Positions 44,407-54,162 of a stretch of 64,000 nucleotides of DNA are shown here, piece after piece. This stretch comes from Agromyces sp. H17E-10 (GTDB lineage Bacteria > Actinomycetota > Actinomycetes > Actinomycetales > Microbacteriaceae). The stretch spans positions 1,426,001-1,490,000 of the forward strand of contig NZ_CP095042.1 in NCBI RefSeq assembly GCF_022919715.1, read 5' to 3'. A program made the translations under genes and the position numbers. Position 1 is the stretch's first letter. Each line of letters opens with the position of its first letter. The notes under the pieces are model-generated. The model saw nothing but the letters and a program-made list of their open reading frames with translations, was not told where the DNA came from and did no database searches.

Positions 44407-46396
44407 CCGAAGCGCCCGGCACCCGCACCCCCGGCAGCGCCCACACCGCGAACTCGGGCCCCTCCGCCGTGAGCTCGAGGCCGCGCTCCGACGCCGTCAA
44501 CGCGGCTTCGCCGAACACGCGAGTCGCGGCATCCGGGCCCGCTGCCGCCCCCAGCGCACCCGGAGCGACCGTCAGCGTCGCCGCTGCCCGCGTCGCGAAG
44601 ACGAGCACGGATGCCTCGGCCGATTCGCGCACGAACGCGACGGCGTCGTCGGAGACCGCGAGCCACCGGATGCCCCCCGTCGCGAGCACCGGGTTCGCCC
44701 GTCGCAGCGCGACGAGTGCACGGTACGCCTCGAGCACGGGCGCGACCGAAGCCGACTCCTCGCTCCCCCACGGCATGGGCGTGCGGGATGCCTCGCCGTC
44801 GACGCCCGTCAGCCCGAACTCGTCGCCCGCCCACACGACGGGTACACCCGGCAACGTGACCGCCAGCCCGAAGGCGACGGGCACGGTACCCGGCCGGGCG
44901 TGCGTCGCGAAGCGCGGGGTGTCGTGCGTGTCGAGCGCGTTCATGGTGCCGAGGCGGGTGCGCCACGGGTACCCGGCGGCGAACCGCAGGTGCGCGTCGA
45001 CGAACTGGCCGCCGGTGAACGTCGGCACCTGCCCGAGCGCGAAGCCGATGCCGCCACCGGCGGGGCTGCCGGGCTCCTGCAGCCAGCTCCACAGCGGGCG
45101 CGTCAACGGCGCGTACGTCATCGCGCCGTGCCACTCGTCGCCCTGGAAGTCGTCGGCCCCGTCGTTCGTCGACTCGCCGATGAGCATCGTGTCGGGGTTC
45201 ACGTCGAGCATCGTGCGGCGGATCGCCTGCCGCACCTCGGCGTTCAGGTCGACCTCGCCGAGCCGGCCGGTCATGTTCGCGACGTCGATGCGCCAGCCGT
45301 CGAGCGAGTACGGCGCCCGCAGGTACTTCGCGACGACCGAGTCGGGCCCCTCGACGAAGCGACGACGCAACTCGGCCGACGACCAGTCGAACTTCGGCAA
45401 GCTCGGCACGCCGAGCCACGACTCGTAGCCGTGGCCGCCGTCGGCCTCGTCGTCGGTGAAGGAGTAGAACTCCCGTTCGGCCGACTCGGGGTCGGCCTGC
45501 GCCGTGCGGAACCACTCGTGCGCATCACCCGAGTGATTGCTGGTCAGGTCGCCGATGACCCGGATGCCGCGGGCATGAGCCGCCTCGACCAGGCGCACGA
45601 GCGCCTCGTCGCCGCCGAGCAGGTCGTCGACCCGATCGAACGTCGACGCGTCGTAGCGGTGGTTCGAGCGCGCGGGGAACACGGGCGTCAGGTACAGCAG
45701 GTTCACGCCGAGCCCGACGAGGTGGTCGAGCCGCTCGCGCACGCCGTCGAGGTCGCCGCCGAAGACCTGCTTCGAGCGCCCCGGCGGCACGGGGTCGAGC
45801 GCGTCGCCCCAGTCGGCGGCGATCGCCCACTCGGGCAGTTCGCCGCTCGCACGCAGCCGGTCGAAGGGGGCGTCGCCCGACTTCGCGAACCGGTCGGGGA
45901 ACACCTGGTACAGCACGCTCTCGGCGACCCACTCGGGCGCCGCCGCATGCGCCACGAGCTTGAAGTCGTCGCGGTCGCGCGTCTCGACGCCCGACAGGCC
46001 GACCTGGTTCAGCCAGTGCTGCCGGCCGTCGTCGCCGACGAGCAGCCACCGGTACCCGTGCACGCGGTTCTCGACCCCGACCTCGGCCTCCCACCAGCTC
46101 CAGCCGGCGGACCCATCGACGCCGGGCCGGCCGCTTTCGCGCTCACCCGCGGCCGCAGCCGCGTCGCGCTCGCCGCCGTCGGCCGGCTCGGCCGGCGGCA
46201 TCCGTCGCGCCTCGTCGAACCGCGGTTCGCGGTTCGGGTTCGACCGGGTGCCGACCCACGCGAGCGGGCCGATCGGTGCGCCGTCGGCGCCCACCGCCCC
46301 CTCGGGAACGCGCAGGCGTACCCGCACGACCTCGCCGAGCGCGGGATGCTGCGTCGAGACGTGCAGCGGCGATCCGTCGTGGTGGGGCGTCAGCAT
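44396..46396 (-). CDS. GH13 alpha-amylase-family enzyme (maltodextrin hydrolase/neopullulanase type), cytoplasmic
   Basis: The protein has 666 residues and no signal peptide. An N-terminal beta domain (to about 150) is followed by the GH13 barrel: SVLYQVFPDRFA, GVNLLYLTPVFP, VIGDLTSNHSG, the catalytic Asp in DGWRIDVAN, Glu in LIGEST and Asp in LDTHDTPR. A C-terminal beta domain ends the protein. The ATG at 46396 with GAGAGGA upstream is preferred over a GTG at 46438. It follows the malE-malF-malG-type genes and should degrade imported maltodextrins. The final residues SVVE and the stop are encoded by a GGTCTCGATACG-type repeat. Confidence 0.9.
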   Translation of the reverse strand: MLTPHHDGSPLHVSTQHPALGEVVRVRLRVPEGAVGADGAPIGPLAWVGTRSNPNREPRFDEARRMPPAEPADGGERDAAAAAGERESGRPGVDGSAGWSWWEAEVGVENRVHGYRWLLVGDDGRQHWLNQVGLSGVETRDRDDFKLVAHAAAPEWVAESVLYQVFPDRFAKSGDAPFDRLRASGELPEWAIAADWGDALDPVPPGRSKQVFGGDLDGVRERLDHLVGLGVNLLYLTPVFPARSNHRYDASTFDRVDDLLGGDEALVRLVEAAHARGIRVIGDLTSNHSGDAHEWFRTAQADPESAEREFYSFTDDEADGGHGYESWLGVPSLPKFDWSSAELRRRFVEGPDSVVAKYLRAPYSLDGWRIDVANMTGRLGEVDLNAEVRQAIRRTMLDVNPDTMLIGESTNDGADDFQGDEWHGAMTYAPLTRPLWSWLQEPGSPAGGGIGFALGQVPTFTGGQFVDAHLRFAAGYPWRTRLGTMNALDTHDTPRFATHARPGTVPVAFGLAVTLPGVPVVWAGDEFGLTGVDGEASRTPMPWGSEESASVAPVLEAYRALVALRRANPVLATGGIRWLAVSDDAVAFVRESAEASVLVFATRAAATLTVAPGALGAAAGPDAATRVFGEAALTASERGLELTAEGPEFAVWALPGVRVPGASVVE

Positions 46397-46461
46397 GGAT
46401 GCATCCTCTCGTGTGCCACTGTCACCGCTGGCCGACACCGCCGCGGTGCGGTATCGCGTTG

Positions 46462-46508
46462 GAGCTATGCCAGTTGCGCCTCATCATGAGGCGCAACTGA
46501 CATAGCTC
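46462..46508. other. Long near-perfect hairpin between permease and amylase genes
   Basis: GAGCTATG-C-CAGTTGCGCCTCA pairs with TGAGGCGCAACTG-A-CATAGCTC: 21 base pairs with one mismatch and a 3-base loop. It is AT-richer than its surroundings and lacks a T-run. It may terminate most transcripts from the permease gene before the amylase, or act as a processing or protein-binding site. Confidence 0.65.
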
Positions 46509-46578
46509 GAAACGAAGTCTGCCGCTCGTGACAACGGGGACCCGCCGCCGCCGACACGAGCGGCCCACGGTTCGAGTC

Positions 46579-47606
46579 CTACTTGACCGCGCCGGCCGTC
46601 AGCCCGCCGACGATGTACTTCTGCAAGAAGAGGAACAGCGCGACGACCGGCAGTGCCGCCATCACGGCACCGGCCGAGAACGCGCTCCAGTCGGCGTAGC
46701 GGGGGTTCGACACGAGCTTCGTCAGGCCGACCGCGAGCGTCTGCTTGTCGGTGTCGACCAGCAGCACGGACGCGACGACGAACTCGTTCACGGACGCGAT
46801 GAACGACAGCAGTGCGACCACGGCGAGGATCGGTGCGACGAGCCGCAGGATGATCGTGAAGAAGATGCGCGCGTGACCCGCGCCGTCGATCTTCGCGGCC
46901 TCGTCGATCGACGCCGGCACCGTGTTGAAGAAGCCGTACATGAGGTACGTGTTCACGCCGAGCGCGCCGCCGAGGTACACCATGATGAGGCCGACGTGCG
47001 TGTTCAGGCCGATCGCCGGGAACAGGTCGCCGACCGCCGACATGAGCAGGAAGATCGCGACCACCGCGAGCAGCTGCGGGAACATCTGCACGACCACGAT
47101 CGAGATGAGCCCGAAGCGGCGGCCGGTGAAGCGCATGCGCGAGAACGAGTACGCGGCGAGGGCTCCGAGGAACACGGTGCAGACCGCGGTCACGCCCGCG
47201 ATGATGAGCGTGTTGCCGAACCAGGTCGTGAACGGCACCTGCGGGTCGGTGAGGATGCGCACGTAGCTCTCGAGCCCGATCTTCGAGAACAGCGCGTTCG
47301 AGCCGGTCAGCGTGCCGTGCGGGTTGAGCGACGACGACACGACGAACACGATGGGGAAGAGCGCGAAGACCACCATCACGACGCCGACGACGTGCCGCCA
47401 GCCGGTCGCCGAGAACCAGCGTCCGAAGTTGAACGGCTTCTTCGGCAGCTGCAGCGGGGCTCCGCCGCCGGGGCCGCCGACCGACGCGTGAGCGCGGGTC
47501 GAGGCATCCATCTCCTCGATCTCGGCGACGGCGAGTCCCACACCGGTGGGGGCGACGACGCCGGTGGGGGCGACGCCCGGGCCGGGCTTGTCCTTGCGAG
47601 CGGCCA

Positions 47607-47607
<1 letters not shown>
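46579..47607 (-). CDS. malG: Maltose/maltodextrin ABC permease, MalG-like
   Basis: The protein has 342 residues. A Pro/Gly-rich cytoplasmic N-terminus of about 65 residues has a short repeat (APTGV twice). It is followed by six membrane segments and the permease EAA loop (ASIDEAAKIDGAGHARIFFTI). FPQLLAVVAIFLL and VQMFPQL segments match MalG. It starts with the A of the upstream TGATG junction, so it is coupled to malF. It forms the maltodextrin channel with MalF; no ATPase is encoded in the cluster, so a shared MsmK-type ATPase elsewhere is expected. Confidence 0.92.
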
Positions 47608-49235
<1,628 letters not shown>

Positions 49236-49281
49236 GCTGGTGCCTGGTCTCTCGTGTCGCCTCTGGGATGGACGGAACCCG

Positions 49282-49371
49282 CCGGTCGAGTAGCGCCCGA
49301 CGAAGGAGGGCGCGTATCGAGACCACGGAAGGTGGTCTCGATACGCTCCTTCGTCGCTACTCGACCGACGG
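49282..49371. repeat. GGTCTCGATACG...CTACTCGACC palindromic repeat, copy 2
   Basis: Two arms in opposite orientation (GGTCGAGTAGCG...CGTATCGAGACC and GGTCTCGATACG...GCTACTCGACC) give a long hairpin. It sits between malE and malF, where it could reduce read-through so that the binding protein is made in excess. Confidence 0.85.
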
Positions 49372-49381
49372 ACTCACCGGA

Positions 49382-50617
49382 TCAACCGGCGTCGATCGCC
49401 GCCTGCACGTCGGAGGCGAGCTTCTGCCACGTGGCGACTGGGTCGGCGCCGTTGATGATGGCGGCCTCGGCGATGCCCCAGTACTGCCACACCTGGCCCA
49501 TGGCCGGGATGGCCGGCATCGGCACGGCGTCGGCGCCGACGGTCGCGAAGCCCGCGACGATCGGGTCGCTCGAGGCAGTCTCGGCAGCCGCGGTGAGGGC
49601 GGGGAGCACGTTGCCGGCCTTGAAGAGCTCGAGCTGAACGTCTTCGGTGCCGATGTAGTTCACGAGGAAGTCGTTCGCGGCGACCTTGTTCTTCGACTCG
49701 GCCGAGACGAAGAAGCCCTTGACGCCGGCGAACGGCTGCGCCGCCTCCGAGGTCGGGCTCGGGATCGGGTCGATCGCGACGTTGATGCCGGCGTCGACGG
49801 CCGCGCCGACGTTCCACGGGCCGGTCAGCCAGAAGGCGGCCTTGCCGCTGGTGAAGGCCTCCTTGGCGATGTCACCGTCGATGTCGGTGTTGAACGCGCC
49901 GGTGCCGTTCTTGCCCTGCGAGCCGAGCCACGTGGCGAACTGCTCGCCGCCCGTGTTGCCGAGCTGCAGGTCGTCGGGGTTGTAGCCCTCGGCGCCCGAG
50001 CCGAACACCGGAGCGCCGAACGCGGTCTGGAACGGGTAGAGGTGGTACGGGTTGCCCTCGGCGCCCTGCTCGACGACGAACGGGTGGTCGAGGCCGGCGG
50101 CCTTGCCCTTGGCGAGCATGTCGTCGAAGCTCGACGCGGGCTCGGGGATCAGGTCGGCGTTGCGCAGCATCGCGATGTTCTCGACCGCGTACGGGAGCAT
50201 GTAGACGGTGCCCTCGTAGGTCGAGGCGTCGATCGCCACCGGGAGGTAGTCACCGGCCGAGTCGCCGAGCTCGAGCGGCGCGACGACGCCGTTCGTCGAG
50301 AGCTCGCCGAGCCAGTCGTGGGCGCCCATGACGATGTCGGGGCCCTTGCCGGTCGGAACCTGCTGGATGAAGTCGTCCTTGATGTCGGCGACGTCCTTGC
50401 CGACGAGGTCGACCTTGACACCGGTCTTCTCGGTGTACGCGTCGGCCGCGCCCTGCAGGGCGTCGACACGCTCGGAGTCGACCCAGACGGTCAGCTTGCC
50501 GCTCGTGGTCGACTCGGCGTCGGAACCGCTGTCGCTGCCCGCGCAACCGGCGAGGCCGAGCGTTGCGACGACCGCGACCGCACCGGCCGCGAGCAGGCTC
50601 TTCCTGTTCACCCTCAT
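49382..50617 (-). CDS. malE: Maltose/maltodextrin-binding lipoprotein, MalE-like
   Basis: The protein has 411 residues with lipobox LAGC (KSLLAAGAVAVVATLGLAGCAGSD). The body is MalE-like: GKLTVWVDSERVDALQ, GKGPDIVMGAHDWLGEL, YMLPYAVENIAMLRN, GKAAFWLTGPWN and GVKGFFVSAESKN. The ATG at 50617 has AAGGA seven bases upstream; a longer in-frame start would precede the signal peptide with unrelated sequence. It diverges from the alpha-glucosidase gene, and the 256-base gap between them holds two LacI-type operators. Confidence 0.94.
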   Translation of the reverse strand: MRVNRKSLLAAGAVAVVATLGLAGCAGSDSGSDAESTTSGKLTVWVDSERVDALQGAADAYTEKTGVKVDLVGKDVADIKDDFIQQVPTGKGPDIVMGAHDWLGELSTNGVVAPLELGDSAGDYLPVAIDASTYEGTVYMLPYAVENIAMLRNADLIPEPASSFDDMLAKGKAAGLDHPFVVEQGAEGNPYHLYPFQTAFGAPVFGSGAEGYNPDDLQLGNTGGEQFATWLGSQGKNGTGAFNTDIDGDIAKEAFTSGKAAFWLTGPWNVGAAVDAGINVAIDPIPSPTSEAAQPFAGVKGFFVSAESKNKVAANDFLVNYIGTEDVQLELFKAGNVLPALTAAAETASSDPIVAGFATVGADAVPMPAIPAMGQVWQYWGIAEAAIINGADPVATWQKLASDVQAAIDAG

Positions 50618-50731
50618 TGGTGTGTCCTTCTCAGTGTGCGTGAGATCGGCGCCTTCGCCTGGTGGCTCGATAGTGCAGGTGCACGTGCGCACCGCGCCCG
50701 AAAGGCCGTTCTGCAATTGACGCTCGCTGAT

Positions 50732-50745
50732 TGCAAGCGATTACA
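50732..50745. promoter_or_regulatory. MalR/CcpA-like operator, site 1
   Basis: TGCAAGCGATTACA fits the TGNAANCGNTTNCA pattern of LacI-family maltose regulators. It lies between the divergent malE and alpha-glucosidase genes in an AT-rich patch next to GATATACC, a possible -10 region. Confidence 0.7.
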
Positions 50746-50828
50746 GATATACCTTGCGTTCGGTGTATTGCAAAACCGGGATGCCGCGATCGATACCAGT
50801 TCGTGACCGTAGAGCAGCCCGCGTGAAC

Positions 50829-50842
50829 TGCAAGCGTTTCCA
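50829..50842. promoter_or_regulatory. MalR/CcpA-like operator, site 2
   Basis: TGCAAGCGTTTCCA matches site 1 in 11 of 14 positions and lies 31 bases before the alpha-glucosidase start. No maltose-type LacI gene is adjacent; the LacI at 60511-61530 is the nearest candidate. Confidence 0.7.
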
Positions 50843-50873
50843 TCCGGTATGGAGATGTCGTACAGTTTCGGAC

Positions 50874-52643
50874 ATGACTTCCGAATGGTGGCGCACTGCC
50901 GCGATCTACCAGATCTATCCCCGATCGTTCGCCGACGCGAACGGCGACGGCATGGGCGACCTGGCCGGCATCACGCAGCGACTGGGCGCGCTCGAAGAGC
51001 TCGGCATCGACGCCATCTGGCTCTCGCCGTTCTTCACGTCGCCCCAGAAGGACGCCGGCTACGACGTCGCCGACTACTGCGACATCGACCCGCGCTTCGG
51101 CACCCTCGCCGACTTCGACGCCATGATCGCCGAAGCCCATGCCCGCGGCATCCGCGTCATCGTCGACCTCGTGCCCAACCACTCGAGCGACCAGCACGAA
51201 TGGTTCCAGGCGGCGCTCGCCGCGCCCGCCGGAAGCGGCGAGCGCGGACGGTACCTGTTCCGCGACGGCCGCGGCCCCGGCGGCGACGAGCCGCCGAACA
51301 ACTGGGAGTCGGTCTTCGGCGGCCCGGCCTGGACCCGCGTGGTCGAGGCCGACGGCACGCCGGGCCAGTGGTACCTGCACCTCTTCGACTCGTCGCAGCC
51401 CGACTTCGACTGGACGAACGAGGAGGTGCGCGAGGAGTTCCGGCGCATCCTGCGGTTCTGGCTCGACCGCGGCGTCGACGGGTTCCGCGTCGACGTCGCC
51501 CACGGCATGATCAAGGCCGACGGCCTGCCCGACTACACCCCGCCCGCCGACGGCGGCAGCATGGGCGGCGCGGGCGGCGTGGCGACCGAGGCGCCCGAGG
51601 CGCTCGAGGCGCCCGCCCAGCACGACGTCGGCACGGCGCACGGCGCCGGCCCCGAGGCATCCACCGGCGTGCCGCTCGAGCCCGAGATCTCGACCGAGGC
51701 CGACGACCTCGCCCCGTACTGGGCGCAGGAGGGCGTGCACGAGATCTTCCGCGACTGGCGGGCGCTGCTCGACGAGTACCCGGGCGACCGCATCCTCGCG
51801 GGCGAGGCGTGGGTCGACCCGCTGTCGAAGCTCGCGAAGTGGGTGCGGCCCGACGAGATGCACCAGACGTTCAACTTCGCCTACCTCGAGACTCCGTGGC
51901 AGGCCGAGGCGCTGCGCCGCGTGATCGACGACTCGATCGCCGCGTTCGGCAGCGTCGGCGCGCCCTCGACGTGGGTGCTCTCGAACCACGACGTCGTGCG
52001 CCACGCGACCCGCCTCTCGGTCACCGAGCCGAACCCCCAGGGCCACGGACTCGGACCGCGCTCGCGCGGCATCCCCGCGTACGCCGACGGCCTGCGCCGC
52101 GCCCGCGCTGCGACCACGCTGCAGCTCGCGCTGCCCGGCTCGTCGTACCTCTACCAGGGCGAGGAGCTCGGCCTGCCCGAGGTCATCGACCTGCCCGACG
52201 ACGCCCGTCAGGACCCGACGTGGTTCCGCACCGACCACGAACGCTACGGCCGCGACGGCTGCCGGGTGCCGCTGCCCTGGTCGGCTTCGGCGCCGTCGTA
52301 CGGCTTCGGGCCCACGGATGCCTCGTGGCTGCCGCAGCCGGCCCAGTGGGCGTCGCTCGCGCGCGACGTGCAGGAGCGCGACCCCGCCTCGACGCTCTCG
52401 CTCTACCGCACGCTGCTCACCCAGCGGCGCGAGCACGGGCTCGCCGCCGGGTCGCTCGAGTGGGTGCCGGCCTCGGGCGGCGACGGCGTGCTCGCGTTCC
52501 GCAACGGCGACGTGCTCGTCGTGGCGAACACCGGCACGACGCCCGCGACCCTGCCCGAGGGCGACGTGCTCGTCGCGAGCAGTCCCCTCGACGAGGCATC
52601 CCGCGTGCTGCCGCCCGACACGACGGTCTGGCTCCGCGCGTAG
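50874..52643 (+). CDS. GH13 alpha-glucosidase (oligo-1,6-glucosidase/maltase type), cytoplasmic
   Basis: The protein has 589 residues and no signal peptide. It starts as the family does (EWWRTAAIYQIYPRSFADAN) and has GIDAIWLSPFFTSPQKDAGYDV, VIVDLVPNHSSDQHEWF, the catalytic Asp in DGFRVDVAHGM, Glu in ILAGEAWV and Asp in VLSNHDVVRH. LPGSSYLYQGEELGLPEV is also typical. An Ala/Glu-rich insert (about residues 220-285) follows the nucleophile loop. The ATG at 50874 lies 31 bases after an operator. It should convert imported maltose or isomalto-oligosaccharides to glucose. Confidence 0.93.
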   Translation: MTSEWWRTAAIYQIYPRSFADANGDGMGDLAGITQRLGALEELGIDAIWLSPFFTSPQKDAGYDVADYCDIDPRFGTLADFDAMIAEAHARGIRVIVDLVPNHSSDQHEWFQAALAAPAGSGERGRYLFRDGRGPGGDEPPNNWESVFGGPAWTRVVEADGTPGQWYLHLFDSSQPDFDWTNEEVREEFRRILRFWLDRGVDGFRVDVAHGMIKADGLPDYTPPADGGSMGGAGGVATEAPEALEAPAQHDVGTAHGAGPEASTGVPLEPEISTEADDLAPYWAQEGVHEIFRDWRALLDEYPGDRILAGEAWVDPLSKLAKWVRPDEMHQTFNFAYLETPWQAEALRRVIDDSIAAFGSVGAPSTWVLSNHDVVRHATRLSVTEPNPQGHGLGPRSRGIPAYADGLRRARAATTLQLALPGSSYLYQGEELGLPEVIDLPDDARQDPTWFRTDHERYGRDGCRVPLPWSASAPSYGFGPTDASWLPQPAQWASLARDVQERDPASTLSLYRTLLTQRREHGLAAGSLEWVPASGGDGVLAFRNGDVLVVANTGTTPATLPEGDVLVASSPLDEASRVLPPDTTVWLRA

Positions 52644-52669
52644 CGCGCGGGCGACCGCGCGTCGCGAAC

Positions 52670-52729
52670 TTACAGGATGAGCCGGTCGGCACCCCCGTAT
52701 TCCGGGGTGCTGACCGGCTCATCCTGTAA
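52670..52729. repeat. CAGGATGAGCCGGTC hairpin repeat, copy 1
   Basis: TTACAGGATGAGCCGGTC (52670-52687) and its exact complement (52712-52729) flank an inner inverted pair GCACCCC/GGGGTGC. The whole 60 bases fold on themselves. It follows the alpha-glucosidase stop and could act as its terminator. Confidence 0.8.
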
Positions 52730-52783
52730 CTGCGCCCGCGTAGTGCCCCACGCGCGTCCACGCCGCCGTCGCATCCCGACAAC

Positions 52784-52843
52784 TTGCAGGACCACCCGCC
52801 CAGCACCGCCGTATTCCGGCGTGCTGACCGGCTCATCCTGTAA
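52784..52843. repeat. CAGGATGAGCCGGTC hairpin repeat, copy 2
   Basis: The right half (GTGCTGACCGGCTCATCCTG and TAA) is identical to copy 1. The left half has diverged (TTGCAGGACCACCCGCC). The inner CAGCAC/GTGCTG pair is kept. It ends seven bases before the AbiEi/DUF559 gene stop. Confidence 0.75.
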
Positions 52844-52849
52844 TGCGGC

Positions 52850-53851
52850 TCAGCGGCCGGCGAGCTGTGCCGCGAGCGGCGCGTCGTCGTATCGATCGAG
52901 TCGTCGCAGGGCCACGTCGAGTCCAGCCGACGGCGTGCTCCGTGCGCCCCAGCGATGCTCGCCACGGGCGATGAGGGCGAGGATGCCGCGGCTCGTGACC
53001 TCCCAGTCGTCGACGACCATGCTGTAGCTGAGCCGCAGCACGAGGTACCCGCGCATCGCCAGCTCGAAGTCGCGACGCCGATCGTTCTCGAACTGCTCGG
53101 AACCGGTGTGATGGCGCGCACCGTCGACCTCGATCACGAGCCGGTCGCCGACGAGCAGGTCGACCCGCCCGACACGCGAGATCGACACTTGCGACCGGTG
53201 CCGGATGTTCCGCGCCCGCAGGAGCAGCCGCACCTTGGTCTCGATGCCCGATTCCGACCCGTCGGTGCAACGATCGAGAGTACGGCCGTGCGACGGGCCG
53301 GCGAGTGATCTGATCTCGTCGAGACCGACCTCGCCTCGCGCCAACGCGGAGTCGATGGTGGCGATCGCATCGACCGCGCGCGTGCAACGCAGCATCTCGG
53401 CCAAGGCGACCGCGAGCGGGTCGCGTCCGCTCCGAATGGGCGGGTCGGAACGGTAGTGCACGCACACGCGGTCGCCGACGGCGTCGAGCGGAACGATGGC
53501 TGATCGACCGCCGGACGCGCCCGCAGCCGGCACCGCTGTCGGCGACTTCAACCTCGACGCGGAGCGATGCACGCGAACGTGGAGCATCTCGTCGAGGCCG
53601 GTGTCCCAGAGACCATGGATACGCGCGACGGATGCCCCGGTTGCGGCGCCGCCGACTCGGACGGCGCGCACGACGTCGACTGGAGCATCCGATACGGCGA
53701 ACCATCGTTGACGGACGCGAATGACCGAGCCGTCGATGACCGCCGCGCTCAGCTGCTCGCGGCGGAAGCCCGCGTCGTCGAGTTCGCGCGCCGGAACCGC
53801 GCCACCATTCCGGCGGATCCAACCGGCGATGGCTCGCGTGTCGTTCGGCAT
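52850..53851 (-). CDS. AbiEi-like N-terminal / DUF559 endonuclease-like protein
   Basis: The protein has 333 residues. The N-terminal 70 or so residues form a winged-helix-like part (AIAGWIRRNGGAVPARELDDAGF, LSAAVIDGSVIRVRQRWF). The C-terminal part carries a DUF559/Vsr-like PD-(D/E)xK pattern: ESGIETKVRLLLRARN, VGRVDLLVGDRLVIEVDGARHH and FENDRRRDFELAMRGYLVLR. Such proteins are common single genes in Microbacteriaceae and their role is unproven; they are often labelled AbiEi-family antitoxin domain proteins. No toxin gene lies beside it. Both flanks carry hairpin repeats. Confidence 0.8.
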   Translation of the reverse strand: MPNDTRAIAGWIRRNGGAVPARELDDAGFRREQLSAAVIDGSVIRVRQRWFAVSDAPVDVVRAVRVGGAATGASVARIHGLWDTGLDEMLHVRVHRSASRLKSPTAVPAAGASGGRSAIVPLDAVGDRVCVHYRSDPPIRSGRDPLAVALAEMLRCTRAVDAIATIDSALARGEVGLDEIRSLAGPSHGRTLDRCTDGSESGIETKVRLLLRARNIRHRSQVSISRVGRVDLLVGDRLVIEVDGARHHTGSEQFENDRRRDFELAMRGYLVLRLSYSMVVDDWEVTSRGILALIARGEHRWGARSTPSAGLDVALRRLDRYDDAPLAAQLAGR

Positions 53852-53955
53852 GCGTCGAGTCTGCTTGCCCGCAGTCCGTCTCGGGCTCGCGCGCTCGCAA
53901 CTGTGGATAACGGGCGTCGCGTCGAACGCCTGGCAGCCCAGTCGCGGCCACCACG

Positions 53956-54019
53956 ACTTACAGGACTATTCGGCCAGCACCGCTCCCACGGGACCTGCCG
54001 ACCGGCTCATCCTGCAAGT
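53956..54019. repeat. CAGGATGAGCCGG-type repeat, copy 3
   Basis: This copy runs from ACTTACAGGACTATTCGGCC to GCTCATCCTGCAAGT, with inner AGCACCGCTCCCAC. It lies in the 311-base gap (53852-54162) between the AbiEi/DUF559 and M23 genes. That gap otherwise holds only copy 4 and presumably the promoter of the AbiEi/DUF559 gene; no further ORF of note is seen. Confidence 0.75.
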
Positions 54020-54048
54020 CACCAACCGCACCCCGCGCCGCCGTGGCG

Positions 54049-54112
54049 ACTTACAGGACTATTCGGCCAGCACCGCTCCCACAGGACCTGCCGACCAGCT
54101 CATCCTGCAAGT
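54049..54112. repeat. CAGGATGAGCCGG-type repeat, copy 4
   Basis: It is identical to copy 3 except for two bases (CACGGGACC to CACAGGACC, GACCGG to GACCAG) and is followed by the same GTCACCAACCGCAC. Copies 3 and 4 are a direct tandem with a 93-base period. Confidence 0.8.
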
Positions 54113-54162
54113 CACCAACCGCACGCCGCGACCAGCCAGAGCGTCGCGAGCCGTCGAGAAAC

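Noticed and set aside
52850..53851. Complete AbiE toxin-antitoxin system
   Set aside because: Only one protein is present, its C-terminus is DUF559-like, and neighbouring genes are an alpha-glucosidase and an M23 peptidase; no AbiEii nucleotidyltransferase is seen.
52670..54112. Four related repeats as a possible CRISPR array
   Set aside because: Spacing is irregular (two flank a gene), each unit is itself a hairpin of about 60 bases, there are no unique spacers of constant size and no cas genes.
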